Source: an uncultured Lachnospiraceae bacterium (lineage in GTDB: Bacteria > Bacillota > Clostridia > Lachnospirales > Lachnospiraceae). From it: 32,073 nucleotides of DNA. Location of the stretch: contig CANQMA010000019.1 in NCBI GenBank assembly GCA_947624875.1, positions 1 through 32,073 on the forward strand, given 5' to 3'. Made by a program: the position numbers and the translations under genes. Positions 1-8,273 of this stretch are shown piece after piece (within the stretch, counting starts at the first letter, position 1; each line of letters opens with the position of its first letter). Under the pieces are notes generated by a model. It searched no databases, was not told where the DNA came from, and saw only the letters and a list, made by a program, of their open reading frames with translations.

Positions 1-46
1 GAAAAGAAAAGCGAAGGACAGCCAATTTGTTTCATGACGCATTGGT

Positions 47-63
47 GCCTTTCGCAGAAAGGC
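47..63 (+). promoter_or_regulatory. Small hairpin overlapping the antitoxin ribosome site
   Basis: A perfect 7-bp stem, GCCTTTC (47-53) with GAAAGGC (57-63), closes on a GCA loop. Its 3' arm contains the purine-rich stretch GAAAGGCGG that is the only plausible Shine-Dalgarno site for the ATG at 75. The hairpin could limit translation of the antitoxin gene. The pairing is seen; the regulatory role is inferred. Confidence 0.35.
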
Positions 64-74
64 GGATTATAAAA

Positions 75-377
75 ATGGATAAAACAGCAACTTTAAATTT
101 GAGAGTTAATCCGACAGTAAAGAAAAATGCGGAGTCTGTGTTATCAAAATTAGGCATTCCCATGTCTATTGCCATTGATATGTACCTGAATCAGATTGCC
201 CTGACTGGAGGAATTCCATTTACGCTGACCTTACCGAAAGCGCCGGCGTCAGTAAATACTGCAATGATGTCAGATGAAGACATTCATGCAAAATTACAAA
301 AAGGTTATGCAGATGCCGAAGCAGGTAATATCAGCAATGCTGCGGAAGTGTTCACAAAGTTTAGGGAGAATCATTGA
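75..377 (+). CDS. RelB/DinJ-type antitoxin
   Basis: A 100-residue protein with the N-terminal ribbon-helix-helix pattern of RelB/DinJ antitoxins: the strand TATLNLRVNPTVKKNAE, then two helices containing LGIPMSIAIDMYLNQI. The block GGIPFTLTLPKAP is typical of the linker that leads into the toxin-wrapping tail. In this family the N-terminus dimerises and binds operator DNA while the C-terminus neutralises a RelE/ParE toxin. The ATG at 75 is chosen over an earlier in-frame start because the conserved domain begins there. The next gene begins 1 base after this stop, as expected of an antitoxin-toxin pair. The family call is firm; the cellular target of the pair is not visible. Confidence 0.85.
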   Translation: MDKTATLNLRVNPTVKKNAESVLSKLGIPMSIAIDMYLNQIALTGGIPFTLTLPKAPASVNTAMMSDEDIHAKLQKGYADAEAGNISNAAEVFTKFRENH

Positions 378-378
378 T

Positions 379-630
379 ATGAAGTACAGAGTGGTCATTA
401 CCAAAGAAGCCGAGCAGGATATGGAAAACATCTATAATTACATTGCGTTGGAACTCTTATCTCCGGAATATGCCATGGAACAATATAACAGAATTGCAGA
501 TTCAATCATGCAACTTGATACATTTCCGACTGGTTTCCGAAAGGTTGACTTTGAACCGGAACATTCGATGGGGCTTAGACGAAAAGAGTGCTTGTTATTT
601 GACAATCAAAAAAATACCGTTTATGCTTGA
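379..630 (+). CDS. RelE/ParE-family toxin, C-terminally shortened
   Basis: The reading frame from the ATG at 379 gives 83 residues starting MKYRVVITKEAEQDMENIYNY, the usual opening of a RelE/ParE-type toxin. It continues with the conserved middle (AMEQYNRIADSI, FEPEHSMGLRR). Family members usually run to about 95-105 residues and finish with strands carrying a YGRRD- or YSASD-like end. Here the protein stops after DNQKNTVYA, so the last strand or strands that complete the active surface are missing. It overlaps nothing and starts 1 base after the antitoxin stop. The most likely reading is a decayed or attenuated toxin with its antitoxin retained. A sequencing or assembly indel near 585-625 is the alternative. 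Confidence 0.7.
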   Translation: MKYRVVITKEAEQDMENIYNYIALELLSPEYAMEQYNRIADSIMQLDTFPTGFRKVDFEPEHSMGLRRKECLLFDNQKNTVYA

Positions 631-679
631 ACCACACAGGATTGCAAATCAGTCAGACAAAGCGGCGGGAGAAAAAGCA

Positions 680-1621
680 ATGCAGGGATTAGAATTATCA
701 AAAAAATATTATGAGAACAATAAAGATGTTTTTGCGCAAAAGTTCCCACAGATTTATGGACAGATGGCGTTCGGACTTGCGGGAGAGGGCTCGGAGTGTT
801 TTGGATTTGATGATGAAATATCAAAAGACCATGATTTTGAACCGTCCTTCTGTATCTGGATTCCGGAGAAAATCGAACAAAAATATGGCGCAGAAATTCA
901 GAAAATATATGAGGCGCTGCCAAAGACATTGGATACCGTAACCTTAAAACAAAACAGCGCTTATGGGAAAAACCGCAGAGGCGTCTGTTCTATTGAAAAA
1001 TTTTACCGCGATAAAACGGGCGGGGAAAAAGGGCCGAAGAGTCTGCAGGACTGGCTTTTTGTGCCGGAATATACGCTGGCTGAAGCCGTCAATGGAGAAA
1101 TTTTTTCCGATCCGTCCGGAAAGTTTACGGAAATTCGTGAAAGCCTTCTGAGAGGTTATCCGGAAGATGTGCGTAAAAAGAAAATTGCGGCAAGAGCAGC
1201 CTATATGGCGCAGTCAGGGCAGTACAATTACAGACGGTGCCTGGCGCGCGGGGAAATGGGCGCCGCAAGACTTGCGCTTGATTTATTCGTGTCGCATACG
1301 ATACAGATGATTTATCTGTTGAATAACCGCTATTGTCCGTATTACAAATGGATATTTCGGGGTATGAACCGGCTTTCACTGCTCGGGGAACTTTCAGAGG
1401 GGCTGACTGCACTTTTGTGCGCGCCGGATTCCGATGAAAATATCAATGTAAAAATGGCGTTGATTGAGCAGATCTGCGGGCAGGTAATCTCCGAATTGAA
1501 AAAGCAGGGATTGTCTGATGAAAGCAGCGATTATCTGGAGTCTCACGCATTTGCAGTCATGCAGACGATAGAAGACGGCAATCTCAAAAAAATGCACGTA
1601 ATGGCCGGCATTATGGCGTAA
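680..1621 (+). CDS. DUF4037 protein with nucleotidyltransferase-like N-terminus
   Basis: A 313-residue protein from the ATG at 680, preceded by the ribosome site GGGAGA. The N-terminal part carries GEGSECFGFDDEISKDHDF (G37-S38, acidic residues D44/D45 and D50/D52). This resembles the GS...D-x-D metal-binding signature of the nucleotidyltransferase fold. The rest is mostly helical and matches my memory of DUF4037 proteins, which often sit near regulators or toxin genes. The open frame extends upstream to 443, but that part overlaps the toxin in another frame and is not conserved-looking. No substrate can be assigned. No terminator is obvious after it. The family call is fairly secure, the enzymatic role is an inference. 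Confidence 0.75.
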   Translation: MQGLELSKKYYENNKDVFAQKFPQIYGQMAFGLAGEGSECFGFDDEISKDHDFEPSFCIWIPEKIEQKYGAEIQKIYEALPKTLDTVTLKQNSAYGKNRRGVCSIEKFYRDKTGGEKGPKSLQDWLFVPEYTLAEAVNGEIFSDPSGKFTEIRESLLRGYPEDVRKKKIAARAAYMAQSGQYNYRRCLARGEMGAARLALDLFVSHTIQMIYLLNNRYCPYYKWIFRGMNRLSLLGELSEGLTALLCAPDSDENINVKMALIEQICGQVISELKKQGLSDESSDYLESHAFAVMQTIEDGNLKKMHVMAGIMA

Positions 1622-1760
1622 AATAAAAATTTTTTCCAATCAGACGATTTTTACATTTGTCCGCATAGTCTGTCTTTATTTTTCCCCCAAGATATGGTAT
1701 TCTATTTCTAATAAAAAATGTCCATTGAAAGGCTCTTTTTTGAAAGAGATGGTACGCGAG

Positions 1761-2462
1761 ATGAGGAGAGTATTACTGAAACTGAGCGGAGAGGCGCTGG
1801 CAGGAGAAAAAAGGACGGGATTTGATGAGGATACCTGCGTGGCAGTTGCGCGCCAGGTAAAAAAGATTACAGAGCAGGGCGTTCAGGTCGCAGTTGTAAT
1901 CGGTGGCGGCAACTTCTGGAGAGGCAGGACGAGTAACAAAATCGATCGTGTAAAAGCCGATGGTATCGGTATGCTGGCAACGATTATGAACTGTATGTAT
2001 GTGTCCGAAATCTTTCAGACAGAGGGCATGGAGACCAATATTTATACGCCTTTTTCCTGCGGTACATGGACCAGCCAGTTTTCCAAAAAGGAAGCGGTGG
2101 CGGATTTGAATGCAGGAAAGGTGGTTTTCTTTGCAGGCGGTACGGGACACCCGTATTTTTCCACCGATATGTGTATGGTGCTCCGCGCGATTGAAATTGA
2201 AGCGGACTGTATTCTGGGCGCAAAGGCTGTCGACGGCGTTTACGACAGCGATCCGGCAAAAAATCCGGCGGCGCGCAAATATGACGAACTTCCTATCAGC
2301 AGGATTGTTGACGAGCGTCTGGGCGTCATTGATTTGGCGGCGAGCGTTCTGGCAATGGAAAATAAAATGCCGATGGTGCTGTTCGGCTTGAACGAGCCGG
2401 AGAGTATTGAACGGGCGGCATATGGAGAAAAAATCGGAACGAAAATTACAGTAGATGCGTAA
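1761..2462 (+). CDS. pyrH: UMP kinase
   Basis: A 233-residue amino-acid-kinase-fold protein that phosphorylates UMP to UDP with ATP in pyrimidine nucleotide synthesis; the bacterial enzyme is a cytosolic hexamer. Seen motifs are RVLLKLSGEAL at the start, VIGGGNFWRG in the phosphate-binding loop, and GGTGHPYFSTDM in the nucleotide site, with a C-terminal GTKI strand. The ATG at 1761 puts the conserved MRRVLLKLSG block at the N-terminus. In-frame ATG 1749 and TTG 1725 are possible alternatives, and the ribosome site is weak for all three. It is the first gene of an eight-gene + strand cluster and is followed 56 bases later by frr, the usual pairing in Firmicutes. Confidence 0.95.
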   Translation: MRRVLLKLSGEALAGEKRTGFDEDTCVAVARQVKKITEQGVQVAVVIGGGNFWRGRTSNKIDRVKADGIGMLATIMNCMYVSEIFQTEGMETNIYTPFSCGTWTSQFSKKEAVADLNAGKVVFFAGGTGHPYFSTDMCMVLRAIEIEADCILGAKAVDGVYDSDPAKNPAARKYDELPISRIVDERLGVIDLAASVLAMENKMPMVLFGLNEPESIERAAYGEKIGTKITVDA

Positions 2463-2518
2463 ATGCTTGAGGGCTGTGATTGATATAACATGAAAAGGAC
2501 AAAGAAAAGGAGAATATC

Positions 2519-3073
2519 ATGGAAGAATTATTGATGACTTATGAAGAAAAAATGGAAAAATCTTTAAATAATCTGTATGAGGAATTTTCCAGTATTCGGG
2601 CGGGGAGAGCAAATCCGCATATTTTAGATAAGATTAAGGTAGATTATTACGGGGCGCCGACGCCATTGCAGCAGGTGGGAAATATTTCTGTTCCGGAGGC
2701 GAGAATGATTTGTATTCAGCCGTGGGACGCTTCTCTGCTCAAAGAAATTGAAAAGGCGCTCAACACTTCTGATATTGGGATCAATCCTACAAATGACGGA
2801 AAAGTAATCCGTCTGGTATTTCCTGAGCTGACGGAGGAGCGCAGAAAAGAACTGGTGAAGGATATTAAGAAAAAAGGAGAGCAGACAAAAGTGGCTGTCC
2901 GCAATATCCGCAGGGACGCCAATGAAGCAGTGAAGAAAAAAGGAAAAGCGGACGGTATTTCTGAAGATGAAATCAAAGAATATCAGGATGATGTTCAAAA
3001 GTCCACAGATGAGTATATCAAAAAAATTGACAAAGCTGTGGCGGATAAATCCGGTGAGATTATGACAGTTTAG
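2519..3073 (+). CDS. frr: Ribosome recycling factor
   Basis: A 184-residue protein, matching the family's usual length of about 185. It acts with EF-G to split the post-termination ribosome and release mRNA and tRNA. The diagnostic block FSSIRAGRANPHILDKIKVDYYG lies near the N-terminus. The hinge and domain II region (PLQQVGNISVPEARM, IQPWD) follows, then the long charged coiled helices of domain I (ELTEERRKELVKDIKKKGE). The ATG at 2519 has an AAAGGAG site 7 bases upstream. It is co-directional with pyrH and followed by a hairpin at 3089-3112 that may lower readthrough into uppS. Confidence 0.97.
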   Translation: MEELLMTYEEKMEKSLNNLYEEFSSIRAGRANPHILDKIKVDYYGAPTPLQQVGNISVPEARMICIQPWDASLLKEIEKALNTSDIGINPTNDGKVIRLVFPELTEERRKELVKDIKKKGEQTKVAVRNIRRDANEAVKKKGKADGISEDEIKEYQDDVQKSTDEYIKKIDKAVADKSGEIMTV

Positions 3074-3088
3074 CGTATATTTCAAACA

Positions 3089-3118
3089 AGAGGAAACTTA
3101 CAGGTTTCCTCTATTTTC
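3089..3118 (+). terminator. Hairpin after frr, possible intra-operon attenuator
   Basis: A 9-bp perfect stem, AGAGGAAAC (3089-3097) with GTTTCCTCT (3104-3112), has a 6-base loop and is followed by the T-rich tract ATTTTCGCTTTG. The T tract is interrupted, so termination is probably partial. It would leave pyrH-frr transcripts more abundant than the downstream lipid genes. Confidence 0.55.
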
Positions 3119-3155
3119 GCTTTGAGAGAGACCGAAAGTCAGTGAAGGAGGCGTT

Positions 3156-3887
3156 ATGGCAAAAAAAACAGATATGGAGGGACTTGTGGTTCCTGAACAT
3201 ATTGCCATTATTTTAGATGGAAACGGAAGATGGGCAAAGAAAAAGCATCTTCCGAGAAATGCGGGACATGCCGCAGGGGCAAAGACAGTGGAAAAAATCA
3301 TTGAAGACGCGCACAATATGGGCGTAAAGTACCTGACCGTTTACGCTTTTTCCACAGAAAACTGGAACCGTCCGGAAGAAGAAGTCAAAGCGTTGATGAA
3401 ACTGCTCCGCAATTATTTGAAGGATTGTATCGAGCGGGCAAACAAAAACGACATGAGAGTGCGGGTGATTGGAGAGCGCAGCAGACTGGACGCTGATATT
3501 GTGGATAAAATCAATGAGCTTGAGGAATGTTCCAAAAATAATACAGGGATTACTTTTATCATTGCATTAAATTATGGCAGCCGCGATGAAATTAAAAGAG
3601 CGGTTCAAAAAATAGCAGCGGATTATAGAGAGGGAACCATTCAAAACGGCGGGATTACCGAGGAACTGATTTCTTCCTATCTCGATACGGGGGATATCCC
3701 GGATCCAGATCTGCTGATTCGCACGAGCGGGGAAATCCGTTTGTCCAATTATCTTTTATGGCAGCTTGCCTATACGGAGTTTTATTTTACAGATGTATTG
3801 TGGCCTGATTTTAATGCGGAAGAACTAAGGAAAGCGATTGTACAGTACAATCATCGCGATCGGAGATACGGAGGAGTAAAATCATGA
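3156..3887 (+). CDS. uppS: Undecaprenyl diphosphate synthase (cis-prenyltransferase)
   Basis: A 243-residue cytosolic or membrane-associated enzyme that condenses FPP with eight IPP units in cis to make C55-PP, the lipid carrier for peptidoglycan and wall polymers. The substrate loop HIAIILDGNGRWAKKK is present, with D21 as the metal and diphosphate ligand, followed by the helix with HAAGAKTVEKI. The C-terminal signature is RTSGEIRLSNYLLWQ, ending FTDVLWPDF. A strong GAAGGAGG site lies before the ATG at 3156. The stop overlaps the cdsA start by the ATGA arrangement, implying translational coupling. Its product feeds wall synthesis, while dxr and ispG in the same cluster make its substrate precursors. 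Confidence 0.96.
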   Translation: MAKKTDMEGLVVPEHIAIILDGNGRWAKKKHLPRNAGHAAGAKTVEKIIEDAHNMGVKYLTVYAFSTENWNRPEEEVKALMKLLRNYLKDCIERANKNDMRVRVIGERSRLDADIVDKINELEECSKNNTGITFIIALNYGSRDEIKRAVQKIAADYREGTIQNGGITEELISSYLDTGDIPDPDLLIRTSGEIRLSNYLLWQLAYTEFYFTDVLWPDFNAEELRKAIVQYNHRDRRYGGVKS

Positions 3888-4705
3888 TAAGCAAATTTGC
3901 CAACAAATCTTTTTTTATCAGGCTTGGAAGCGGAATCTGTCTGATTGCATTAATTTTGCTGATAATCATTCCGGGTGGAACACTTCTGTTTGAGGCAAAT
4001 CTTTTGATTTCCCTGATTGGCGTTTATGAACTTTACAGGGTTCTTGGAATTGAAAAAAGCAGTCTGGGAATTACGGGGTATGCCGCAACGGTCGCCTACT
4101 ATGAACTGCTGTATTTCCATAAAGAAGAATGGATTATGATTTGTATGGCGCTGTTTTTTATCTGCCTTCTGGCACAGTATGTATTTTGTTTTCCGAGATA
4201 CCGGACAGAGCAGATTTCCAATGCCATTATGGGAATGATTTATGCGGGAATTCTGTTGTCCTATATTTATATTATCAGGGAAAGCCCGAACGGAATTTAT
4301 ACGGTGTGGCTGATTTTTCTCTGTTCATGGGCAAGCGATACATGCGCTTATGCGGTGGGCGTTGCCTTTGGAAAACATAAAATGTCGCCGGTATTAAGCC
4401 CGAAAAAATCTGTGGAGGGCGCAGTCGGAGGCGTTGTCGGCGCTGCAGTTTTAGGCAGTGTGTATGCGTATATTTTCTCAGACAAACTGCATCTGTCTGT
4501 AAATCCGGTCATTGTGTTCGCCGTAATCTGCGCTGTGGGAGCGCTTGTTTCCATGGTCGGCGATTTGGCGGCGTCAGCGATTAAACGCAACCATGACATT
4601 AAAGATTATGGAAAATTGATTCCGGGACATGGCGGCATTATGGACCGATTTGACAGTGTGATTTTTGTCGCGCCGATGATATGGGTTTTATTACAGATTT
4701 TTTAA
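3884..4705 (+). CDS. cdsA: Phosphatidate cytidylyltransferase (CDP-diglyceride synthase)
   Basis: A 273-residue integral membrane enzyme that makes CDP-diacylglycerol from phosphatidic acid and CTP, the branch point for phosphatidylglycerol and cardiolipin. It has about seven or eight hydrophobic segments. The full family signature is at residues 231-255: SAIKR, then KDYGKLIPGHGG, ending MDR (D254, R255). The start overlaps the uppS stop (ATGA), so the two are probably translationally coupled. Length is normal for the Firmicutes form. Confidence 0.95.
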   Translation: MISKFANKSFFIRLGSGICLIALILLIIIPGGTLLFEANLLISLIGVYELYRVLGIEKSSLGITGYAATVAYYELLYFHKEEWIMICMALFFICLLAQYVFCFPRYRTEQISNAIMGMIYAGILLSYIYIIRESPNGIYTVWLIFLCSWASDTCAYAVGVAFGKHKMSPVLSPKKSVEGAVGGVVGAAVLGSVYAYIFSDKLHLSVNPVIVFAVICAVGALVSMVGDLAASAIKRNHDIKDYGKLIPGHGGIMDRFDSVIFVAPMIWVLLQIF

Positions 4706-4738
4706 AAAGGAGTGCAGCAGGGAAGCTGTAAATATTAT

Positions 4739-5881
4739 ATGAGACAGATTGCTATATTAGGTTCAACCGGTTCCATAGGGACCCAGACGCTTGAAATCGT
4801 GCGGGCAAATCAGGACTTAAAAGTGGTATCGCTTGCGGCGGGTTCTAATATAATAAAGTTAGAGGAACAGATACGGGAATTTAAACCGGAAATTGTATGT
4901 GTTTTTCATAAGAAAGCGGCAGAGGATTTGAAAATTGCCGTCGCGGATATGAACGTCAAAATCGTATCCGGCATGGAAGGACTGATTGAGGCGGCGGTTT
5001 ATCCGAAAGCCGAACTTGTCGTGACCGCGTTTGTCGGCATGATTGGTATCCGGCCGACGCTGATGGCAATTCAGGCGGGAAAAGATATTGCGCTCGCAAA
5101 TAAGGAAACGCTTGTGACGGCGGGACATCTGGTGATGCAGGCGGCAAAAGATTACGGCGTAAAAATACTGCCGGTAGACAGCGAGCACAGCGCGATTTTC
5201 CAGTCGCTCAACGGAGAAAATCCAAAGGAAATTGACAAAATTCTTTTGACGGCGTCAGGCGGGCCGTTCCGGGGACTTACCAGAGAGCAGATGAAATCAG
5301 TCAGGGTAGAAGATGCGCTGAAACACCCAAACTGGACGATGGGACAGAAAATAACCATTGATTCTTCTACAATGGTCAATAAAGGACTAGAGGTGATTGA
5401 AGCAAAATGGCTGTTTGATACGAAACTGTCAGACATTCAGGTTGTGGTACAGCCGCAAAGCCTGATTCATTCGATGGTACAGTTTAAAGACGGCGGTATT
5501 ATAGCCCAGCTCGGCACGCCGGATATGAAACTTCCAATTCAGTATGCGCTGTATTATCCAAACAGGCGGTATCTTGCGGGAGAACGCGTAGATTTTGCAA
5601 AGATTGGCCAGATTACTTTTGAAAATCCGGATTTGGAAAACTTTCGCGGACTTGCGCTCGCATACAGGGCGGCGGAACTTGGCGGTTCCATGCCGACAGT
5701 CTTTAATGTAGCCAATGAGAGGGCAGTGGCGTTGTTTCTTCAGAAAAAAATTCATTATTTGGATATTATAGATATGATAGAATACTGTATGGGCGAGCAT
5801 CAGACAGTGGAAAACCCTACCATAGAACAAATCTTAGAAATAGAAAGCGCAACTTATGAGTTGATAAGCAGCAGGTGGTAA
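4739..5881 (+). CDS. dxr: 1-deoxy-D-xylulose 5-phosphate reductoisomerase
   Basis: A 380-residue enzyme that converts DXP to MEP with NADPH, the committed step of the non-mevalonate isoprenoid pathway. The Rossmann loop GSTGSIG is at residues 8-14. The metal-binding block LPVDSEHSAIFQ gives D147 and E149. The substrate-binding block MVNKGLEVIEAKWLF follows, and the C-terminal helical domain is complete. The ATG at 4739 is chosen because the conserved IAILGSTG begins 3 residues in. A GTG at 4712 is in frame but abuts the AAAAAGGAG site too closely. Even so, the AGGGAAG site for 4739 is rather far upstream, so the start is the least certain point. Confidence 0.95.
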   Translation: MRQIAILGSTGSIGTQTLEIVRANQDLKVVSLAAGSNIIKLEEQIREFKPEIVCVFHKKAAEDLKIAVADMNVKIVSGMEGLIEAAVYPKAELVVTAFVGMIGIRPTLMAIQAGKDIALANKETLVTAGHLVMQAAKDYGVKILPVDSEHSAIFQSLNGENPKEIDKILLTASGGPFRGLTREQMKSVRVEDALKHPNWTMGQKITIDSSTMVNKGLEVIEAKWLFDTKLSDIQVVVQPQSLIHSMVQFKDGGIIAQLGTPDMKLPIQYALYYPNRRYLAGERVDFAKIGQITFENPDLENFRGLALAYRAAELGGSMPTVFNVANERAVALFLQKKIHYLDIIDMIEYCMGEHQTVENPTIEQILEIESATYELISSRW

Positions 5882-5882
5882 T

Positions 5883-7196
5883 ATGCAGACATTGATTAGT
5901 ATTATTATAGCGTTAATTATTTTCAGCCTTTTAGTGCTGATCCATGAATTTGGTCATTTTATTGTGGCAAAAAAATGCGGCGTGGTCGTCAATGAATTTT
6001 CGATTGGCATGGGTCCGAGGATTTGCAGCCATGTTGCAAAAAGTGGAACGAGATATTCCCTGAAGTGGCTGCCGTTTGGCGGTTCCTGCGCCATGCTGGG
6101 CGAGGACGAGGACAATGAGGAGGAAGGCTCCTTTAACTCCAAGCCGTTATGGGCGCGCATGGCGATTGTGTTTGCCGGCCCGTTTTTTAACTTTATTCTG
6201 GCGTTTCTGCTGGCGGCCGTTGTGATTGGATTTAACGGCGCCGATCCTTCCTATGTGACGGAGGTTACGGAAAACAGCGCCGCTGCTCAGGCAGGGCTCA
6301 GAGAGGGAGACGTCATTACCAAATTTAACGGTTCTCATATCTCTGTCGGACGGGAACTGTATCTGGAAGAATATCTCGAACCAATTGACGGAAAAGAAAT
6401 TTCGCTGACTTACAGCCGCGATGGAAAGAAACATGAGATTTCCTATGTGCCGGATTCCGCGAAAAAGCCGATGCTTGGTCTGAGTTATGCGCCGGGCGAC
6501 GGGGAGATGGTGATTACAAATATTACGGAAAATTCTCCAATCGAAAAAGCCGGAGCCCAGAGAGGCGATAAAATTATAGAAATCAACGGGACGAAAATAG
6601 AGACCGGAAATCAGTTTATGGAATATATGGATTCGGTCAGGGGAGAGGATTTTGAAAACACAGCGTTTGAGATTGTATTAAAGCGGAACAATACGGAAAT
6701 TCCGATAACAGTGAAACCCCAATATATTACAATTTATGATATGGGCTTTTCCTACAATATGGCACGGGAAAAACAATCTTTTGTGGGCGTGCTGAAATAC
6801 AGTCTGATTGAGACAAAATACCAGATTAAAGCGGTGGTAAAGAGCCTGAAAATGCTGGTGACGGGCCGCGTGTCTGCCAATGAAATCTCAGGGCCGGTAG
6901 GAATTGTAGATGTAATCGGGGATACCTACAAAGAGACAAAGAGTTACGGATTTTCAGTGACATTTTTTACAATGATGAATCTGGCCATTATGTTAAGCGC
7001 AAATCTCGGAGTCATGAATTTACTTCCAATTCCTGCGTTAGACGGTGGAAGGCTGTTTTTGTATATTATCGAGCTGATTATCAGAAGACCGATTCCAAAG
7101 GACAAAGAGGGTATGATTCATTTTATCGGTTTTGTACTGATGATGATGCTGATGGTATTTCTGATATTTAACGACGTTCGTAAGATATTCTTTTAA
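5883..7196 (+). CDS. rseP: RIP metalloprotease RseP (site-2 protease)
   Basis: A 437-residue intramembrane zinc protease that cuts transmembrane segments of anti-sigma factors or leftover signal peptides. The active site HEFGH is at residues 21-25 inside the first membrane helix. The second metal motif is in NLLPIPALDGGRL near residue 386. Two PDZ-like stretches lie between them (VTENSAAAQAGLREGDVI and ITENSPIEKAGAQRGDKI), which suggests tandem PDZ domains as in E. coli RseP, whereas many Firmicutes homologues have only one. The C-terminal hydrophobic helices are intact. It starts 1 base after the dxr stop, the usual dxr-rseP-ispG neighbourhood. Confidence 0.94.
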   Translation: MQTLISIIIALIIFSLLVLIHEFGHFIVAKKCGVVVNEFSIGMGPRICSHVAKSGTRYSLKWLPFGGSCAMLGEDEDNEEEGSFNSKPLWARMAIVFAGPFFNFILAFLLAAVVIGFNGADPSYVTEVTENSAAAQAGLREGDVITKFNGSHISVGRELYLEEYLEPIDGKEISLTYSRDGKKHEISYVPDSAKKPMLGLSYAPGDGEMVITNITENSPIEKAGAQRGDKIIEINGTKIETGNQFMEYMDSVRGEDFENTAFEIVLKRNNTEIPITVKPQYITIYDMGFSYNMAREKQSFVGVLKYSLIETKYQIKAVVKSLKMLVTGRVSANEISGPVGIVDVIGDTYKETKSYGFSVTFFTMMNLAIMLSANLGVMNLLPIPALDGGRLFLYIIELIIRRPIPKDKEGMIHFIGFVLMMMLMVFLIFNDVRKIFF

Positions 7197-7213
7197 GCGG
7201 ATTGAGGTAACGT

Positions 7214-8272
7214 ATGATAAGGGATAACACAAAAAAAATTCAGATAGGAACAAAGACCATCGGCGGCGGCAGCCCGATTATGATTCAGTCTATGACCAAC
7301 ACAAAGACGGAAGATGTCCATGCTACGGTGGCGCAGATTCTTCAACTCGAGGCGGCCGGCTGCGATATTATCCGCTGCGCCGTTCCGACGATGGAAGCGG
7401 CAAAGGCACTCAAAGAAATCAAAAGCAGAATTCATATTCCGCTCGTGGCGGATATTCATTTTGATTACCGGCTTGCGATTGCCGCTATGGAGTATGGCGC
7501 AGATAAAATTCGGATCAATCCGGGAAATATCGGTTCGATGGAGCGCGTAAAGGCGGTCGTTGACGTGGCAAAAGAACGGAATATTCCAATCCGCGTCGGC
7601 GTCAACAGCGGTTCTCTCGAAAAGCCGATTTTGGAAAAGTATGGGAAAGTGACCGCTGAGGGAATTGTCGAGAGCGCGCTGCAAAAAGTGAAAATGATAG
7701 AAGATTTGGGATATGACAACCTTGTCATCAGTATTAAATCCTCGGATGTCAAGATGTGCGTTCACGCGCACGAACTGATTGCGGGAAAGACAAAATATCC
7801 GCTGCATGTCGGCATTACGGAATCGGGCACCATTACGTCAGGAAACATCAAATCGGCAATTGGTCTGGGACTGATTTTAAATCAGGGAATCGGAGACACG
7901 ATCCGGGTGTCTCTGACAGGGAATCCTGTGGAAGAAATCAAAAGCGCAAAACTGATCTTGAAAACGCTGGGGCTGCGTACCGGAGGGATTTCAGTCGTTT
8001 CATGCCCGACCTGCGGCAGAACGGAGATTGATTTAATCGGTCTGGCAGAGCGCGTGGAGACGATGGTGACCAGGTATGACCACTTAAATCTCAAGGTTGC
8101 TGTGATGGGCTGCGTGGTAAACGGGCCCGGCGAGGCAAGAGAGGCTGACATCGGCATTGCCGGCGGAAAAGGCGAGGGACTGCTGATGAAACATGGCGAA
8201 ATCATTAAGAAAGTACCGGAGGAACAGCTTTTAAACGTATTGGAAGAAGAATTAAAAAACTGGGGTAAATAA
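7214..8272 (+). CDS. ispG: 4-hydroxy-3-methylbut-2-enyl diphosphate synthase
   Basis: A 352-residue iron-sulfur enzyme that reduces MEcPP to HMBPP, the penultimate step of the MEP pathway. The N-terminal TIM-barrel part holds IQSMTNTKTEDV, ADIHFDYRLA and IRINPGNIG. The [4Fe-4S] ligands are C264 and C267 (SCPTCGRTEIDL) and C300 (GCVVNGPGEA), with E307 as the fourth ligand typical of the family. The ATG at 7214 follows a GAGGTAAC site. With dxr it forms two of the pathway's steps in this operon, supplying uppS. Confidence 0.96.
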   Translation: MIRDNTKKIQIGTKTIGGGSPIMIQSMTNTKTEDVHATVAQILQLEAAGCDIIRCAVPTMEAAKALKEIKSRIHIPLVADIHFDYRLAIAAMEYGADKIRINPGNIGSMERVKAVVDVAKERNIPIRVGVNSGSLEKPILEKYGKVTAEGIVESALQKVKMIEDLGYDNLVISIKSSDVKMCVHAHELIAGKTKYPLHVGITESGTITSGNIKSAIGLGLILNQGIGDTIRVSLTGNPVEEIKSAKLILKTLGLRTGGISVVSCPTCGRTEIDLIGLAERVETMVTRYDHLNLKVAVMGCVVNGPGEAREADIGIAGGKGEGLLMKHGEIIKKVPEEQLLNVLEEELKNWGK

Positions 8273-8273
8273 G

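Noticed and set aside
443-679. N-terminal extension of the DUF4037 protein
   Set aside because: It overlaps the toxin gene in another frame, has no ribosome site, and the recognisable domain starts after the ATG at 680.
1675-1703. pyrH promoter with TATTCT as -10
   Set aside because: The matching -35 (TTTATT) is poor, so I do not list it as a feature.
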